A stretch of DNA of 64,000 nucleotides from Ampullaceana balthica. Taxonomy: Eukaryota; Mollusca; Gastropoda; Lymnaeidae. The translations under genes and the position numbers were made by a program. The stretch spans positions 268,001 to 332,000 of the forward strand of contig CALYLW010001072.1 in the NCBI GenBank assembly GCA_944989445.1, written 5' to 3'. Position 1 is the first letter of the stretch. Each line of letters starts with the position of its first letter. The notes beneath the pieces are model-generated. The model was given only the letters and a program-made list of their open reading frames with translations. It made no database searches and had not been told where the DNA came from. Of the stretch, positions 1 through 9,247 are shown in pieces.

Positions 1-457
1 AAGTAACCTCTTCACTATTTGCGTGTGTGAGTGTGCGCACGTGTGTGTGTTTGTGTGAGTGTCTGTGTGTGTGTGTGTGAGGTTGGTGTTGTTAATCGCT
101 TGTTTTAAAAACAGTCACAGCCAGTTAACTATTGCATTAAAAATTATGTTGTTGTAGAAAGGGAGTTAATGTATGTTGTTTGTTTTTTTGAGTCAAAAAT
201 TAATTTTTAATAATTTATCTGTTCTCATTTTTGTATGGATTATATATCGTAATTAAAACTTTTAAAATAAAGCCAAAATAATAATTTATGATATTTATTT
301 AAAAATGACTAAAACAATGTTTTTATAACAATTTAAAACGTTTATGTCTTTAGATATTGAATACTAAGTATGTTGTTCATTTTCAATCAGTTTAAAATTA
401 TTACGGGTCTCACAATGTCCTTCCATAAACAATTAAAAATGTGTGAAGGTACTAGTG
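1..457 (+). repeat. Module M fragment, plus copy 1
   Basis: The window opens inside a copy of module M. It begins at 'aagtaacctc', runs through a GT-rich microsatellite at about 16-85, then 'cagtcacagccagttaact' (about 111-129) and the AT-rich stretch. The same order recurs at 6.8, 13.4, 23.9, 47.5 and 52.1 kb. No coding potential is visible; the short open frames here are chance frames in AT-rich DNA. Confidence 0.75.
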
Positions 458-628
458 CAGCGGTTCCTAAACTTTTTTTGTGTGACAGAGGCTCCCGTGA
501 AATAAAATAAGTCAATTTCAATAAACCTCTTACAAAATAGAGCCAATTTGCATTATAGTGAATATTTTTAGTCGACAATTGATGACCCCCCAGAAAACCC
601 TTCGCTACCCACAGATTGGGAACCGCTG
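458..628. mobile_element. hAT-type MITE, 171 bp
   Basis: The termini are inverted: cagcggttcctaaac at the left and ttgggaaccgctg at the right. Such CAG(C/T)GGTTCCxAAAC ends are typical of non-autonomous hAT elements. The flanking octamers tactagtg (450-457) and tactaact (629-636) share their first five bases, a decayed 8-bp target duplication. There is no open frame. It is inserted in the module M tail. Confidence 0.75.
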
Positions 629-667
629 TACTAACTACTATAAATTTAATTTAAAATGGGACCAGAT

Positions 668-714
668 CAGTGCTGCCAGCGCTAGGTTTTTCAACCTAGG
701 TCAGTGATTTTTTT
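668..714 (+). mobile_element. Element C, left terminus (interrupted copy)
   Basis: Starts cagtgctgccagcgctagg, the left end of element C seen in full at 20951 and 48082. The copy is broken: matching internal sequence resumes at about 1460-1600 and again at about 2362, where it leads into the 30-bp satellite. The intervening DNA is other inserted repeat material. Confidence 0.7.
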
Positions 715-720
715 AACCAC

Positions 721-1030
721 GTTTTATTAACTCGCTTTCGTTCCTGTGGATTTGTTTGTCTGTCCACAATTTTTCAAATCTGCCAACGTAAAATTAAACC
801 ACTTCTGAGGGACCTAGAGATTTAAAAAATTTACCACAGAGAGATCTTGGATGACACTGCATTGTATCAAAATTTCAGATCGATCGAATGTACCGTTATT
901 AAAGTATTGAACTTTTTAGTTATCTATATATAAGCATCTGTACCCGTCTGCTTTTGTTGACATCCATGAATTCACCCCGTGAACACATACAGTGTTTTTA
1001 TAACGTTGGCGGGCGCCTATGAGGTGTTTG
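721..1030 (+). repeat. Dispersed repeat F, copy 1
   Basis: This block is collinear with 15187-15470. Shared stretches include 'aaaccacttctga', 'agatcttggatgac' and 'caaaatttcagatcgatcg'. It ends in a 'ggcgggcgcc...aggtgtttg' segment in both copies. The second copy ends in an inverted repeat, so the family looks like a foldback or MITE. No coding frame is conserved between the copies. Confidence 0.7.
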
Positions 1031-1102
1031 ATATATAAAATAAATAGAGGTAAAAAAATATTTAAAAAACAACGTTTTTGTAAGTGGAATAAATAGAATA
1101 AA

Positions 1103-1453
1103 ATAAATAGAGGTAAAAAAAAGATTTTTAAAAACCACGTTTTTATAAGTGTAATGAAAAGAAGAAAATAATTTAAAACTAATAAGTTCAAGTACCTTCA
1201 TCTAATACGACTAAAAACGTGGGGCGGGTGTTTGGTATACGAATTAAAGATTTATAATTAAGAAGGCAAAAAAGATATCTATAAGTGAGAGAATGAGTGA
1301 ACTGCATATGTAAAACATCATAAGCGCCCGCCCAACGTTTTTAGTCTTATTATAGGAAGGTACTTGAACTTATTACTTTCAAATTATTTTCTTCTTTTTA
1401 GTACACTTATAACAACGTAGTTATTACAAATCTTTTTTTTTACCTCTATTTAT
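1103..1453. repeat. Large imperfect hairpin, about 128-bp arms
   Basis: The left arm (1103-1230) and right arm (1324-1453) are reverse complements with scattered mismatches, separated by a 93-bp loop. Each arm carries, in opposite sense, the 'acgtttttagtc' motif, the 'aggtacttgaacttatta' type segment and the 'acctctatttat' end. The arms face each other, as expected of a foldback element or of two copies in inverted orientation. No gene is visible in the loop. Confidence 0.75.
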
Positions 1454-1703
1454 TTTTATCTAGGTCTAGCTTTTTATTTCAAAAATGTAAATACTCTTGG
1501 TTTTTCTTTACGAATATAAATAATCGATGTTAAAGTACAAAGATTAATAAATATGTTCAATTAATTTGATAAATAAGTTCTACTTTTCAAAAATAAAAAA
1601 CCCTGTAAAAACCAAAACACTAAATCCTTTATATTTGAGACATAACTAAAAATATTGATTACACTCAATACAGTACGCACTAAGCGACAGACTAGGATAA
1701 ACA

Positions 1704-2127
1704 TTTACCGTATTTATTTGCATATAAGCCGTGTTCAGAACTATAAAATAAAATACTGAAATCGGTGGGTTGGCTTATATGCACATAAAACAAAATGGAC
1801 ACAAGGACAGACACTAAAATGTATAATTTGTTTCTAAATATATGCTTTGTTAATCATCAGTTGTGAACAACTTATGAGCGGAGGTTCAGATATAATTATT
1901 GCAAATAATGTGGAAAGAGCAGAACACGGTTTTGTGTCATTCCAAAAGGTAAACAAACTGGTTTGTAACAGAAAAGTAAGCATTTTACATCTTTAAAGTA
2001 ACACATTTAAATAATTAAAAAAATATGGAGTAAAATTAAACAATTGTTTGCTCGGCTTTGTTGCGGGTTTTTGCAAAATCTGGCGATTTTAAAGCAGTTT
2101 TAGGGGGTCGGCTTATATGCCAGTAAA
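1704..2127. mobile_element. Inverted-terminus element, about 424 bp
   Basis: The left end reads tttaccgtatttatttgc then atataagccg. The right end, reverse-complemented, reads tttactggcatataagccg. The ends are therefore inverted copies with one internal difference. There is no open frame of note and no clear target duplication. Its terminal style resembles the 26592-27291 element but the sequences differ. Class is uncertain (MITE-like). Confidence 0.5.
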
Positions 2128-2400
2128 TGATACAGATCGGGAAAATATGATAAAAGTATGTTCAATATAATACTCACTGCACGACAGACTTCCATAAATA
2201 TTTACAAATTACATAGAGCTACATAGAGACAAAGTAAAATTTCCATAATTTAATTACAGTACATGCGATCAATATGATACGAGGAAGTGGGTTAAAAATA
2301 GATCCAAATCTTTGCGGCAAACAATCAAGTAGACGCCACGAGTTGATTTAAGGGATTTAATAAGCCGTAGATGGCAACAGTATCTTCAGCCCCTCTGGCA

Positions 2401-3137
2401 TGTCCCATTATGATATCTATAGCTCTATCATGTTCCATTATGATATATATAGCTCTATCATGTTCCATTATGATATCTATAGCTCTATCATGTTCCATTA
2501 TGATATCTATAGCTCTATCATGATCCATTATGATATCTATAGCTCTATCATGTTCCATTATGATATCTATAGCTCTATCATGATCCATTAGGATATCTAT
2601 AGCTCTATTATGATCCATTATAATATCTATAGCTCTATCATGTTCCATTATAATATCTATAGCTCTATCATGATCCATTATGATATCTATAGCTCTATCA
2701 TGTTACATTATGATATCTATAGCTCTATCATGTTACATTATAACATCTATAGCTCTATCATGATCCATTATGATATCTATAGCTCTATCATGATCCATTA
2801 TGATATCTATAGCTCTATCATAAGGCATTATGATATCTATAGCTCTATCATGATACATTATGATATATATAGCTCTATCATGATCCATTATGATATCTAT
2901 AGCTCTATCATGATACATTATGATATCTATAGCTCTATCATGTTCCATTATGATATCTATAGCTCTATCATGATCCATTAGGATATCTATAGCTCTATCA
3001 TAAGGCATTATGATATCTATAGCTCTATCATGATACATTATGATATCTATAGCTCTATCATGATCCATTATGATATCTATAGCTCTATCATGTTCCATTA
3101 TGATATCTATAGCTCTATCATGATCCATTAGGATATC
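2401..3137. repeat. 30-bp satellite array, about 24.6 copies
   Basis: The 30-bp unit contains 'cattatgatatctatagc' followed by 'tctatca'. Copies differ by single bases, mainly in the tgttcc/tgatcc/tgatac/taaggc junction. Because 30 is a multiple of three, both strands show open frames (HYDIYSSIM on plus, DRAIDIIM on minus); these are periodicity artefacts. The sequence just upstream (2362-2400, 'gatggcaacagtatcttc') and the unit itself match an internal segment of element C that is single-copy elsewhere. Confidence 0.95.
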
Positions 3138-3443
3138 TGTCACATCTGATTAACATAACTTTGTGACGTAAGGTCACGTGTACAAGAGACGCGGGAAGAA
3201 AGGAGCATTTCTATTGGTTGAAAGTGTTGGGCGAGGAGTTGTGTGTAGACTTCCGACAGGGAAGGATGTATAGTGAATAACTCAAGATTTCCACGTTATA
3301 TTACCTCAAATGATTCTTATGTGTACAATATATATGTATATTAAAGTTGTTTTGGATAAACGAATTCTTCAGTGAATTATTGTGCACAAGATTAATTACT
3401 GTGAGAACGCCTACATAAAGAGAAATATAAAGTTATCGTTACA
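3138..3443 (+). repeat. 5' LTR of LTR retrotransposon
   Basis: Begins TGTCAC and ends GTTACA, and is a direct repeat of 6402-6684. Shared landmarks are 'tgacgtaaggtcacgtg', 'gacgcgggaagaaaggag', 'gatttccacgtt', 'acctcaaatgat' and 'attaaagttgtttt'. Many substitutions and small indels separate the two LTRs, so the insertion is old. The AT-rich 'caatatatatgtatatt' near 3328 could hold the promoter TATA element. Confidence 0.9.
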
Positions 3444-3444
3444 T

Positions 3445-3461
3445 TGGTGCAGAAGTAAAAG
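3445..3461 (+). promoter_or_regulatory. Primer-binding-site-like sequence
   Basis: TGGTGCAGAAG follows the LTR end by one base. Minus-strand primer sites of LTR elements begin TGG, complementary to the tRNA CCA end. The tRNA cannot be named from this alone. Confidence 0.6.
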
Positions 3462-4301
3462 TTCTATGTGAACACTGTACAAGAGATTTCAAGAAAGAGG
3501 TTTCGTGGAAATAAGTATTGGATATTTCCAAAAAAGGAAAGTATTCTTTAAAATAAGAAATAATAACAGCTATAGTATTTTTTGAATATTCAAGTTCGTA
3601 AGAAGCTGTGAATGAACTTTTGTGGCTCAATGAAAATACAAGAGGATTTCAAAATGGCGGCATAGACGGCACGTGTCCGCAGTGTATAAAACTGGATCAG
3701 ACTAGTTGGTTCTACGTCACATTCGACGACAGTACAAGCATACTACACAGTACTGGAATCTGGGTCGTGTAGGCTTACTGAATGGTGACACACGATGAAC
3801 ATATATAGGTCGTGACGTCAACAGGCTCAGTGCTAGTTGATTCCAGGAAATATTTGTAAACATAACATCGAACCGAGAAGCTATGGACTATTCACTGTGT
3901 TGGTGTGAATTATAAATAAAGAAACGGAATTTTTATCCATTCATTGTGTGAAGAGTTTGATTATCGCAATTTTGGATCAATGGAGTGAACTAAATTGTTT
4001 AAAAACTACTCGAAAATTGAAATTTTAACCAAGTGACTTTTATTCAAAACGATCGGACCATTTAATATATTTTGTCAATCTGAGGGAGCGTATATATAAA
4101 GTATACTAAAGATCCCGTGTGAGGATTCTTTTGTTGTCTCATCTTATCAATAACTAGATTTCATGGTTTAGACGTGTCACTTATTTAAACTTAACATTTT
4201 GAATTCAAGATTTTTCATTTGGACGATTTATAACTTTATCAATATATATCCATACATTCCTTACCGAATTGCTAGATTCATATTATTCATTCAAACAAAA
4301 C
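3462..4301 (+). other. LTR element leader, no gene seen
   Basis: About 840 bases between the primer site and the first ATG of the Gag-like frame. It has no long open frame and no recognisable protein similarity. It is presumably the untranslated leader of the element's RNA. Confidence 0.6.
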
Positions 4302-4898
4302 ATGGATTACTACGAAAAATGAGCTGCCATAGATAAAGAGATCGAACTGAAGAAAAAAAAATTGAGAGATCTCATTGAAAAAAACGCACAAATAGCCAGA
4401 GAAGAAAATAGGCCAAAAATAGCCAAATTAAGAGATAAGCTAAGAATAACTGAAGAAAAAATAAATCAAGGATTAGCTAAAGAGAAAGAGAAGCTAAGTA
4501 TAGCTGAAGAAAAAGAAAAGCAAAGAATTGCTAAAGAAGAAGAAAAGCTAAGAATAGCTGAAAAAATAGAAAATCAAAGAATTGCTGAAGAAAATGAAAA
4601 GCAAAGAATTGCTAAAGAAGAAGAAAAGCTAAGAATAGCTGAAAAAATAGAAAATCAAAGAATTGCTGTAGAAAAAGAAAAGCAATGAATTGCTAAAGAA
4701 GAAGAAAAGCTAAGAATAGCTGAAAAAATAGAAAATCAAAGAATTGCTGAAGACAAAGAAAAGCTAAGAAAAGCTGAACAGAAAGAAAAAATGGTTAAGA
4801 GACAAGACATATTTGCAGCAATACAAATTAAAAGTCAAGAAAAAAGGCAAGGTATGAGAAACCAGAATCTGCCGAACCAAGGCAACAGACAAACTATT

Positions 4899-4940
4899 TG
4901 TTGGTACTGTAACAAGCCAGGACATATGGCTAAGCAGTGT
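4899..4940 (+). other. CCHC zinc knuckle
   Basis: Encodes CWYCNKPGHMAKQC, a perfect C-x2-C-x4-H-x4-C retroviral-type zinc knuckle. Such knuckles bind the element's own RNA in Gag proteins. All four zinc ligands are intact. Confidence 0.9.
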
Positions 4941-5039
4941 TACCACAATAAAGGAAAACCAAATAGAGTGTCACCTAATGACAGCTCTATCAGAAATAAA
5001 ATAGAAGAAAGATCAAGACAATATCATTTTGAAAACAAA

Positions 5040-5410
5040 AGTAGACAATCATGGAAAGAAAAATATAATCATAATTCCAGACATAGAGATTATGATCAAG
5101 ATAGACAAGCATGGAAAGAAAAATATAATCATAATTCCAGACATATAGATTATGATCAAGATCGACAATCATGGAGAGAAAAATATAATCATAATTCCAG
5201 ACATAGAGATTATGATCAAGAAAGACAATCATGGAGAGAAAGAAATAATCATAATTCCATAAATAGGGATTATGATCAACAAAGACAATCATGGAGAGAA
5301 AGAAATAATCATAATTCCATAAATAGAGATTATAATCAAAGCAGAAGATCATGGAGAGGCAAATAGAATTTTGACTCCAGAAAAAGAAATTATGATCAAC
5401 CATGGAGAAA
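5040..5410 (+). repeat. 60-bp in-frame tandem repeats in the Gag-like ORF
   Basis: About six 60-bp units encode 20 residues each, with core SWKEKYNHNSRHRDYDQ drifting to SWRERNNHNSINRDYDQ. The last units lie beyond the TAG at 5364 but keep the same frame. The peptide is rich in Arg, Asn, His, Tyr and Gln, a low-complexity composition often found in RNA-binding proteins. Confidence 0.9.
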
Positions 5411-5570
5411 GAATGAAAACCAAGACATGAATGAAAGAGAAATAATAAAGTTAAATCGAGCACAAAAGAAAACTATTAACACTTTAGCCACTATTAAAAA
5501 TCAAGTATATGATAAAAGGGATGAAGACCATAATAGCAGAGATAAAGATAGTAATAGTGAATTTGAAACC

Positions 5571-5741
5571 ATTTGGGTGAAATCATCTGAATTAGGAAGA
5601 ACAATTGGTTGTGTATTAAGCAAAATCAAAGACTTTACAAAAACAGACAATATTTTTCAGATAAAAGTTTCTGGTCCAAATTCTATTGAATTATCAGGAA
5701 ACAAAAATGACATCTCAAAAGCTAAAAAACTGATTAAAGAT
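5571..5741 (+). other. KH-like domain coding segment
   Basis: Residues read IWVKSSELGRTIG, then CVLSKIKDF, then IKVSG, SIELSG and ISKAKKLIKDA. The order 'hydrophobic strand, GRxIGxxxSKIKD, IKV, SIELSG, AKKLI' follows the beta-alpha-alpha-beta-beta-alpha plan of a type I KH domain. The GxxG loop is degenerate (G-C-V-L), which in known KH domains weakens nucleic-acid binding. The call rests on pattern reading only. Confidence 0.5.
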
Positions 5742-5883
5742 GCTGGAATTGATATTATAAATGAACATAATTGAAGTCATGGTTGGTGAATTATTGAACA
5801 TTTAACAGTCTGAAGAAACATTCAAAGCCCATCGATTTGAATTCATACTCGTCAACTGAAGAATGACTATATTGAACTAGACT

Positions 5884-5988
5884 ATGCTATTAGCCGACTA
5901 CAAATTTGACATTAAACCTGTGAAGGGAAAGGACAATGTGGTTGCAGACATATTAAGTAGAATGACAATAAATAAAGACACTCTGTGA
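5884..5988 (+). pseudogene. Ty3/Gypsy RNase H C-terminal remnant
   Basis: The frame reads DYKFDIKPVKGKDNVVADI then LSRM, the signature end of the RNase H domain in Ty3/Gypsy polyproteins (normally GKDNVVADxLSR). A stop at 5986 ends it, and the frame directly upstream contains further stops. It is a leftover of the pol region after a large internal deletion, and it assigns the element to Ty3/Gypsy. Confidence 0.8.
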
Positions 5989-6385
5989 ATTCCTAAATGA
6001 TAAAACCAGAGACTGTATTAATATTAGTCTGTGAATTCCAAAATGATACAAAAAGAGACTGTAATTATAGTAATATGTTTATTCTTTGAACAATGGACAA
6101 GGAACAGTGTTTGAATTCCACTGAATTATTCGTTAATTTTAATAATATTGATTGTTAAAAATATTTTAATTACACAAAATTACAGATGTGTTAAAAAATT
6201 TCAGTTTCAATTTTTACAGCACAGGTAGACTGTTGCAGACCTACATATTTTTTCTTATTGATTTTATGTCCAGATGTTGTATGTAAGAAAATGAATGTTC
6301 ATTGATGATAAATATTTGAATATTGATATAGATTAATTTGATTTTATGAAGACCAAAAATGTTGTATTTCATAAACATTTTTTTT
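5989..6385 (+). other. LTR element 3' internal region, no gene seen
   Basis: AT-rich DNA between the RNase H remnant and the polypurine tract. A short stretch ('ctgtgaattcc...gagactgta') is duplicated at about 5981-6015 and 6030-6062. No integrase motifs are visible. Confidence 0.6.
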
Positions 6386-6401
6386 GAAGGATGGGGGTGA
6401 A
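6386..6401 (+). promoter_or_regulatory. Polypurine tract
   Basis: gaaggatgggggtgaa sits immediately 5' of the 3' LTR. This is the expected place and composition of the plus-strand primer of an LTR element. Confidence 0.75.
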
Positions 6402-6684
6402 TGTCACGTGTGATTAACATGATTGGTGACGTAAGGTCACGTGAATGGTGGACGCGGGAAGAAAGGAGCCTGCCTATTGGTTGAAAGGGTTGGGGGAGCA
6501 GTTGTTAGAAGACTTCCGTCAAGGAAGGAGGTGATGTGTGTATGCCTCATGATTTCCACGTTGCATAACCTCAAATGATATTTCTGTGTACAAAGTATAC
6601 ATATTAAAGTTGTTTTGTTGAAAAAAGTTCTTCAGTGGATAATAGTGCCCTAAGATTAATATTGTGACATATTTAATAGTTACA
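6402..6684 (+). repeat. 3' LTR of LTR retrotransposon
   Basis: Starts TGTCACGTG and ends GTTACA, matching 3138-3443 with divergence and a shorter 3' end. The 12-bp satellite begins directly at its end. Confidence 0.9.
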
Positions 6685-6806
6685 TATGTGACCAGGTATG
6701 TGACCAGGTATGTGACCAGGTATGTGACCAGGTATGTGACCAGGTATGTGACCAGGTATGTGACCAGGTATGTGACCAGGTATGTGACCAGGTATGTGAC
6801 CAGGTA
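6685..6806. repeat. 12-bp satellite, about 10 copies
   Basis: Perfect copies of tatgtgaccagg abut the 3' LTR and run into 'tatctttataataagg'. In other module copies the segment 'gtgaccaggtatctt' occurs once (for example near 52074), so this is a local amplification of that module segment. The VTRY-repeat open frame is an artefact of the period. Confidence 0.95.
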
Positions 6807-7029
6807 TCTTTATAATAAGGTAAAAAATGTTATTACTGAAGAAACTTCATCGCTGTTTGCGTGTGTCTGTGTGTGTGTTTGTGTGACGGTCTTCGTGTTT
6901 TGTGGGTGTGTGTTAGGGTGTGTGTGTGTTAGTGTGAGTTTATCTGTGTGTGTGTGTTTGTGTGTATGTCATTGGGGTAGGTGTTAATAATTTCTTATTT
7001 TAACAACAGTTGCTGCCAGTTATCTAATG

Positions 7030-7266
7030 CAGTGCTTCTCAAACTTTTTAGTATGGTGGACCGGCAGGAATTTTTCCATTGCACCAGGGACCGGTGAACT
7101 ATTTTCACTGTACTAAGTGTTAGCGAAATGTTATTTAATTTATTTTATTTGTTTCATTTTATGTGCTTATTATATTTTCTGTCCCTTCTTGATAACTTCT
7201 GCGGACCGGTAGCGGATTGCCCACAGACCGGCACCGGTCCGCGGACCAACACTTTGAGAAGCACTG
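7030..7266. mobile_element. hAT-type MITE, 237 bp
   Basis: Terminal inverted repeats are cagtgcttctcaaa and tttgagaagcactg. Flanking octamers atctaatg (7022-7029) and atctattt (7267-7274) match at six of eight bases, as expected of an aged 8-bp hAT target duplication. Subterminal 'ggaccgg' motifs occur on both sides. Non-coding. Confidence 0.85.
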
Positions 7267-7590
7267 ATCTATTTACATTAAAAATTAAGTGGGAGTTTAT
7301 ATGTTTTTTTTAATATCGTTTTGTAGGTCAAAAGTATATATTTTTGGTAGATTTGTTCTCATTTTATGTGAAATATATAGCAAAATGAAATCCAATAAAT
7401 TTGAGTCAAAATAATTTTTATTCAACTTTATATTTTATCTTATTTAAAAAATACAAAAACAACTTTTTTACAACAATCTTACACCTTTATATATTGAAAA
7501 ATTGCTTGTTTGGCAGCTATTATTTCCAATTTCAATCAAAACTTATTTTTTGAACAGGTCTACCAATGGCCTAACATAATCAAGTAAAAG

Positions 7591-7857
7591 CAATGTTGCC
7601 AGCGCTAGGTTCTTCAACCCAAATCTAGGTTTTCAATGCAGTCTAACACTAAATACATACTTAAATAACGTAAAATTGATTTTAAACATGCTAGATTTTA
7701 AGAAGGAAATAGGCCTTTTTTTTTGGGGGGGGGTTGGGGGTGGGTCTTTGTGACGACATATTTGTTGATTTTTAGCGTGTCTAGATTTTTTCTTTCGGAT
7801 CTAGGTTTTTTTGACATGTTGGCTAGGTTTTTCCCAAAATTGTCACTGGCAGCACTG
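7591..7857 (+). mobile_element. Element C, short deleted copy
   Basis: The left end caatgttgccagcgctagg and right end gtcactggcagcactg are those of element C. Only 267 bp remain of about 1.24 kb; the central part, including the LINE-tail cargo, is missing. The flanking octamers do not match. Confidence 0.75.
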
Positions 7858-8070
7858 ATTTACAGTAGTGTTTTTTTAAGGTAGTAGGCTTCAAACAAAA
7901 TTTAAATCAGACCAAATAATGGCCCTTTATATTTCAGAAATACCAGCTCGTTGTTACTTAAACCTAAAAGAGTCAAATGAAGAGACACAAGAAACCACCT
8001 GTACCAGGTTCTTACCATACTAGGAGAAGAACTATTGTTGGGGATCTCGCATCACGTGTGTTATGTGATT

Positions 8071-8387
8071 GTGAGAAACATCACCCGTGTGTCATGTCCT
8101 GGCGAATAACATCACCCGTGTTTCCTGTGCTGGTGAGAAACATCACCCGTGTGTCATGTGCTGGTGAGAAACATCACCCGTGTGTCCTGTGCTGGTGAGA
8201 AACATCACCCGTGTGTCCTGTGCTGGTGAGAAACATCACCCGTGTGTCCTGTGCTGGTGAGAAACATCACCCGTGTGTCCTGTGCTGTTGAGAAACATCA
8301 CCCGTGTGTCCTGTGCTGTGAGAAACATCACCCGTGTGTCCTGTGCTGGTGAGAAACATCACCCGTGTGTCTGTGCTGTTGAGAAAC
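8071..8387. repeat. 31-bp minisatellite, about 10 copies
   Basis: The unit contains gagaaacatcacccgtgtgt and ends cctgtgctggt. The same family recurs at 10735-10856 (31 bp) and 50180-50600 (32 bp) in the equivalent module position. No unique spacers separate the units, so it is not a CRISPR array. Confidence 0.95.
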
Positions 8388-8712
8388 GAAGTGCTGTCTC
8401 CAACGCCCCCCTTTCACCCACCCCACACCTTAATTAGACCCAGAAGTTAGTTAACACATGGAATGCAATTGAACTTAAAACAACAAGTGAATCTATTGAC
8501 ACCCCACACCCTCACTCAGAGACCACACAAAACAAAAACAAAACGTGAGTATCGTTTGTGTGAGCGAGTAAATGTTTACTTTTCTTTATTTCCGGATATT
8601 TTTTTAAAACAATAATCCCCCACCCCAACCCCCCCACCCCAAGCCCCCGCCATCGTTTTCTATTAGTCGGCCAGCAACCGGGTGTCCCACGAATATCACC
8701 TTAACCATTACC

Positions 8713-9247
8713 TTCTCTCTCTCTCTCAGTCTCTCTTTGTCTCTCTCACTCGCTCTGTGTCTTAGTGTCTCTTCTATGTCTCTCTCTCTCTCTGTCTCTC
8801 TCTCTCTCTGTCTTTCTCTTTCCTTTTCAATGTCTCTCCATTTCTCTCTGTCTCTCTCTTCCTCTGTCTCTCGTTTTTTTTCTCTCTCTCTTTCTCTTAG
8901 TCTTCTCTGCACTCTAAACCTCTCTCTCTCTCTCTCTGATTCTTTCTCTTTTTTTGTTTGTTTTATTCTTTCTTTTTTTATTTGTCTCTATGTCTCTCTT
9001 TCTTTCGCTCTCTGTCTCTCTCCGCCTTTATCTCTCTTATCTCAACGACACATTCTCTCTGTCTTCGTTTATGGATCCCTCTGTCTCTCTCTATATATCT
9101 TTCCATCTCTGTGTCTCTTTCTCTATATCTCTCTTTTTTCTTATGTCTCTTTGTATCTCTCTTTCTCTCTCTCTATGTTTCTTTCTGTATCTCACTCTCT
9201 CTCTCTCTCTCTCTGTTTCTCTCTCTCTGTTTCTTTCTCTCTCTCCG
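8713..9247. repeat. TC-rich polypyrimidine tract
   Basis: About 535 bases of (TC)n with interspersed tctgtctc and tttctc. The Ser/Leu-rich (plus) and Arg/Glu-rich (minus) open frames are shadows of the low-complexity tract. Every complete module has such a tract here. Confidence 0.95.

Larger units (their letters stand above)
4302..5774 (+). pseudogene. Gag-like ORF: coiled coil, zinc knuckle, KH-like domain
   Basis: A single frame stays open from ATG 4302 to TGA 5772 except for three in-frame stops: TGA at 4320 (codon 7), TGA at 4686 and TAG at 5364. The N-terminal third is a highly charged Lys/Glu coiled coil with an internal repeat of about 27 residues (RIAKEEEKLRIAEK type). Next is a CCHC knuckle, C-x2-C-x4-H-x4-C (CWYCNKPGHMAKQC), typical of retrotransposon nucleocapsids that bind RNA. 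About six 20-residue repeats follow (SWREKYNHNSRHRDYDQ type), then a C-terminal stretch resembling a type I KH RNA-binding domain. The role is inferred to be RNA packaging. The repeats and KH-like part are unusual for Gag. The product is broken unless the stops are read through. Confidence 0.7.
3138..6684 (+). mobile_element. Non-autonomous Ty3/Gypsy-type LTR retrotransposon
   Basis: A 3.5-kb element with two LTRs, a primer-binding-like site right after the 5' LTR, a long leader, a Gag-like reading frame with a zinc knuckle, a short RNase H tail and a polypurine tract just before the 3' LTR. Protease, most of reverse transcriptase and integrase are absent, so it would have depended on a relative for movement. 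The order and the RNase H tail point to Ty3/Gypsy. The left flank is the 30-bp satellite and the right flank a different 12-bp satellite, and no matching target duplication is visible. The flanks have probably been rearranged since insertion. Confidence 0.85.

Noticed and set aside
2400..3143. Repeat-protein frames HYDIYSSIM (plus) and DRAIDIIMDH (minus)
   Set aside because: They come from the 30-bp satellite, whose length keeps frames open. Both strands are open and the source segment in element C is non-coding.
8071..8387. CRISPR-like regular repeats
   Set aside because: The units are contiguous without unique spacers, the DNA is eukaryotic and no cas genes are present. It is a minisatellite. 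The same applies to 10735-10856 and 50180-50600.
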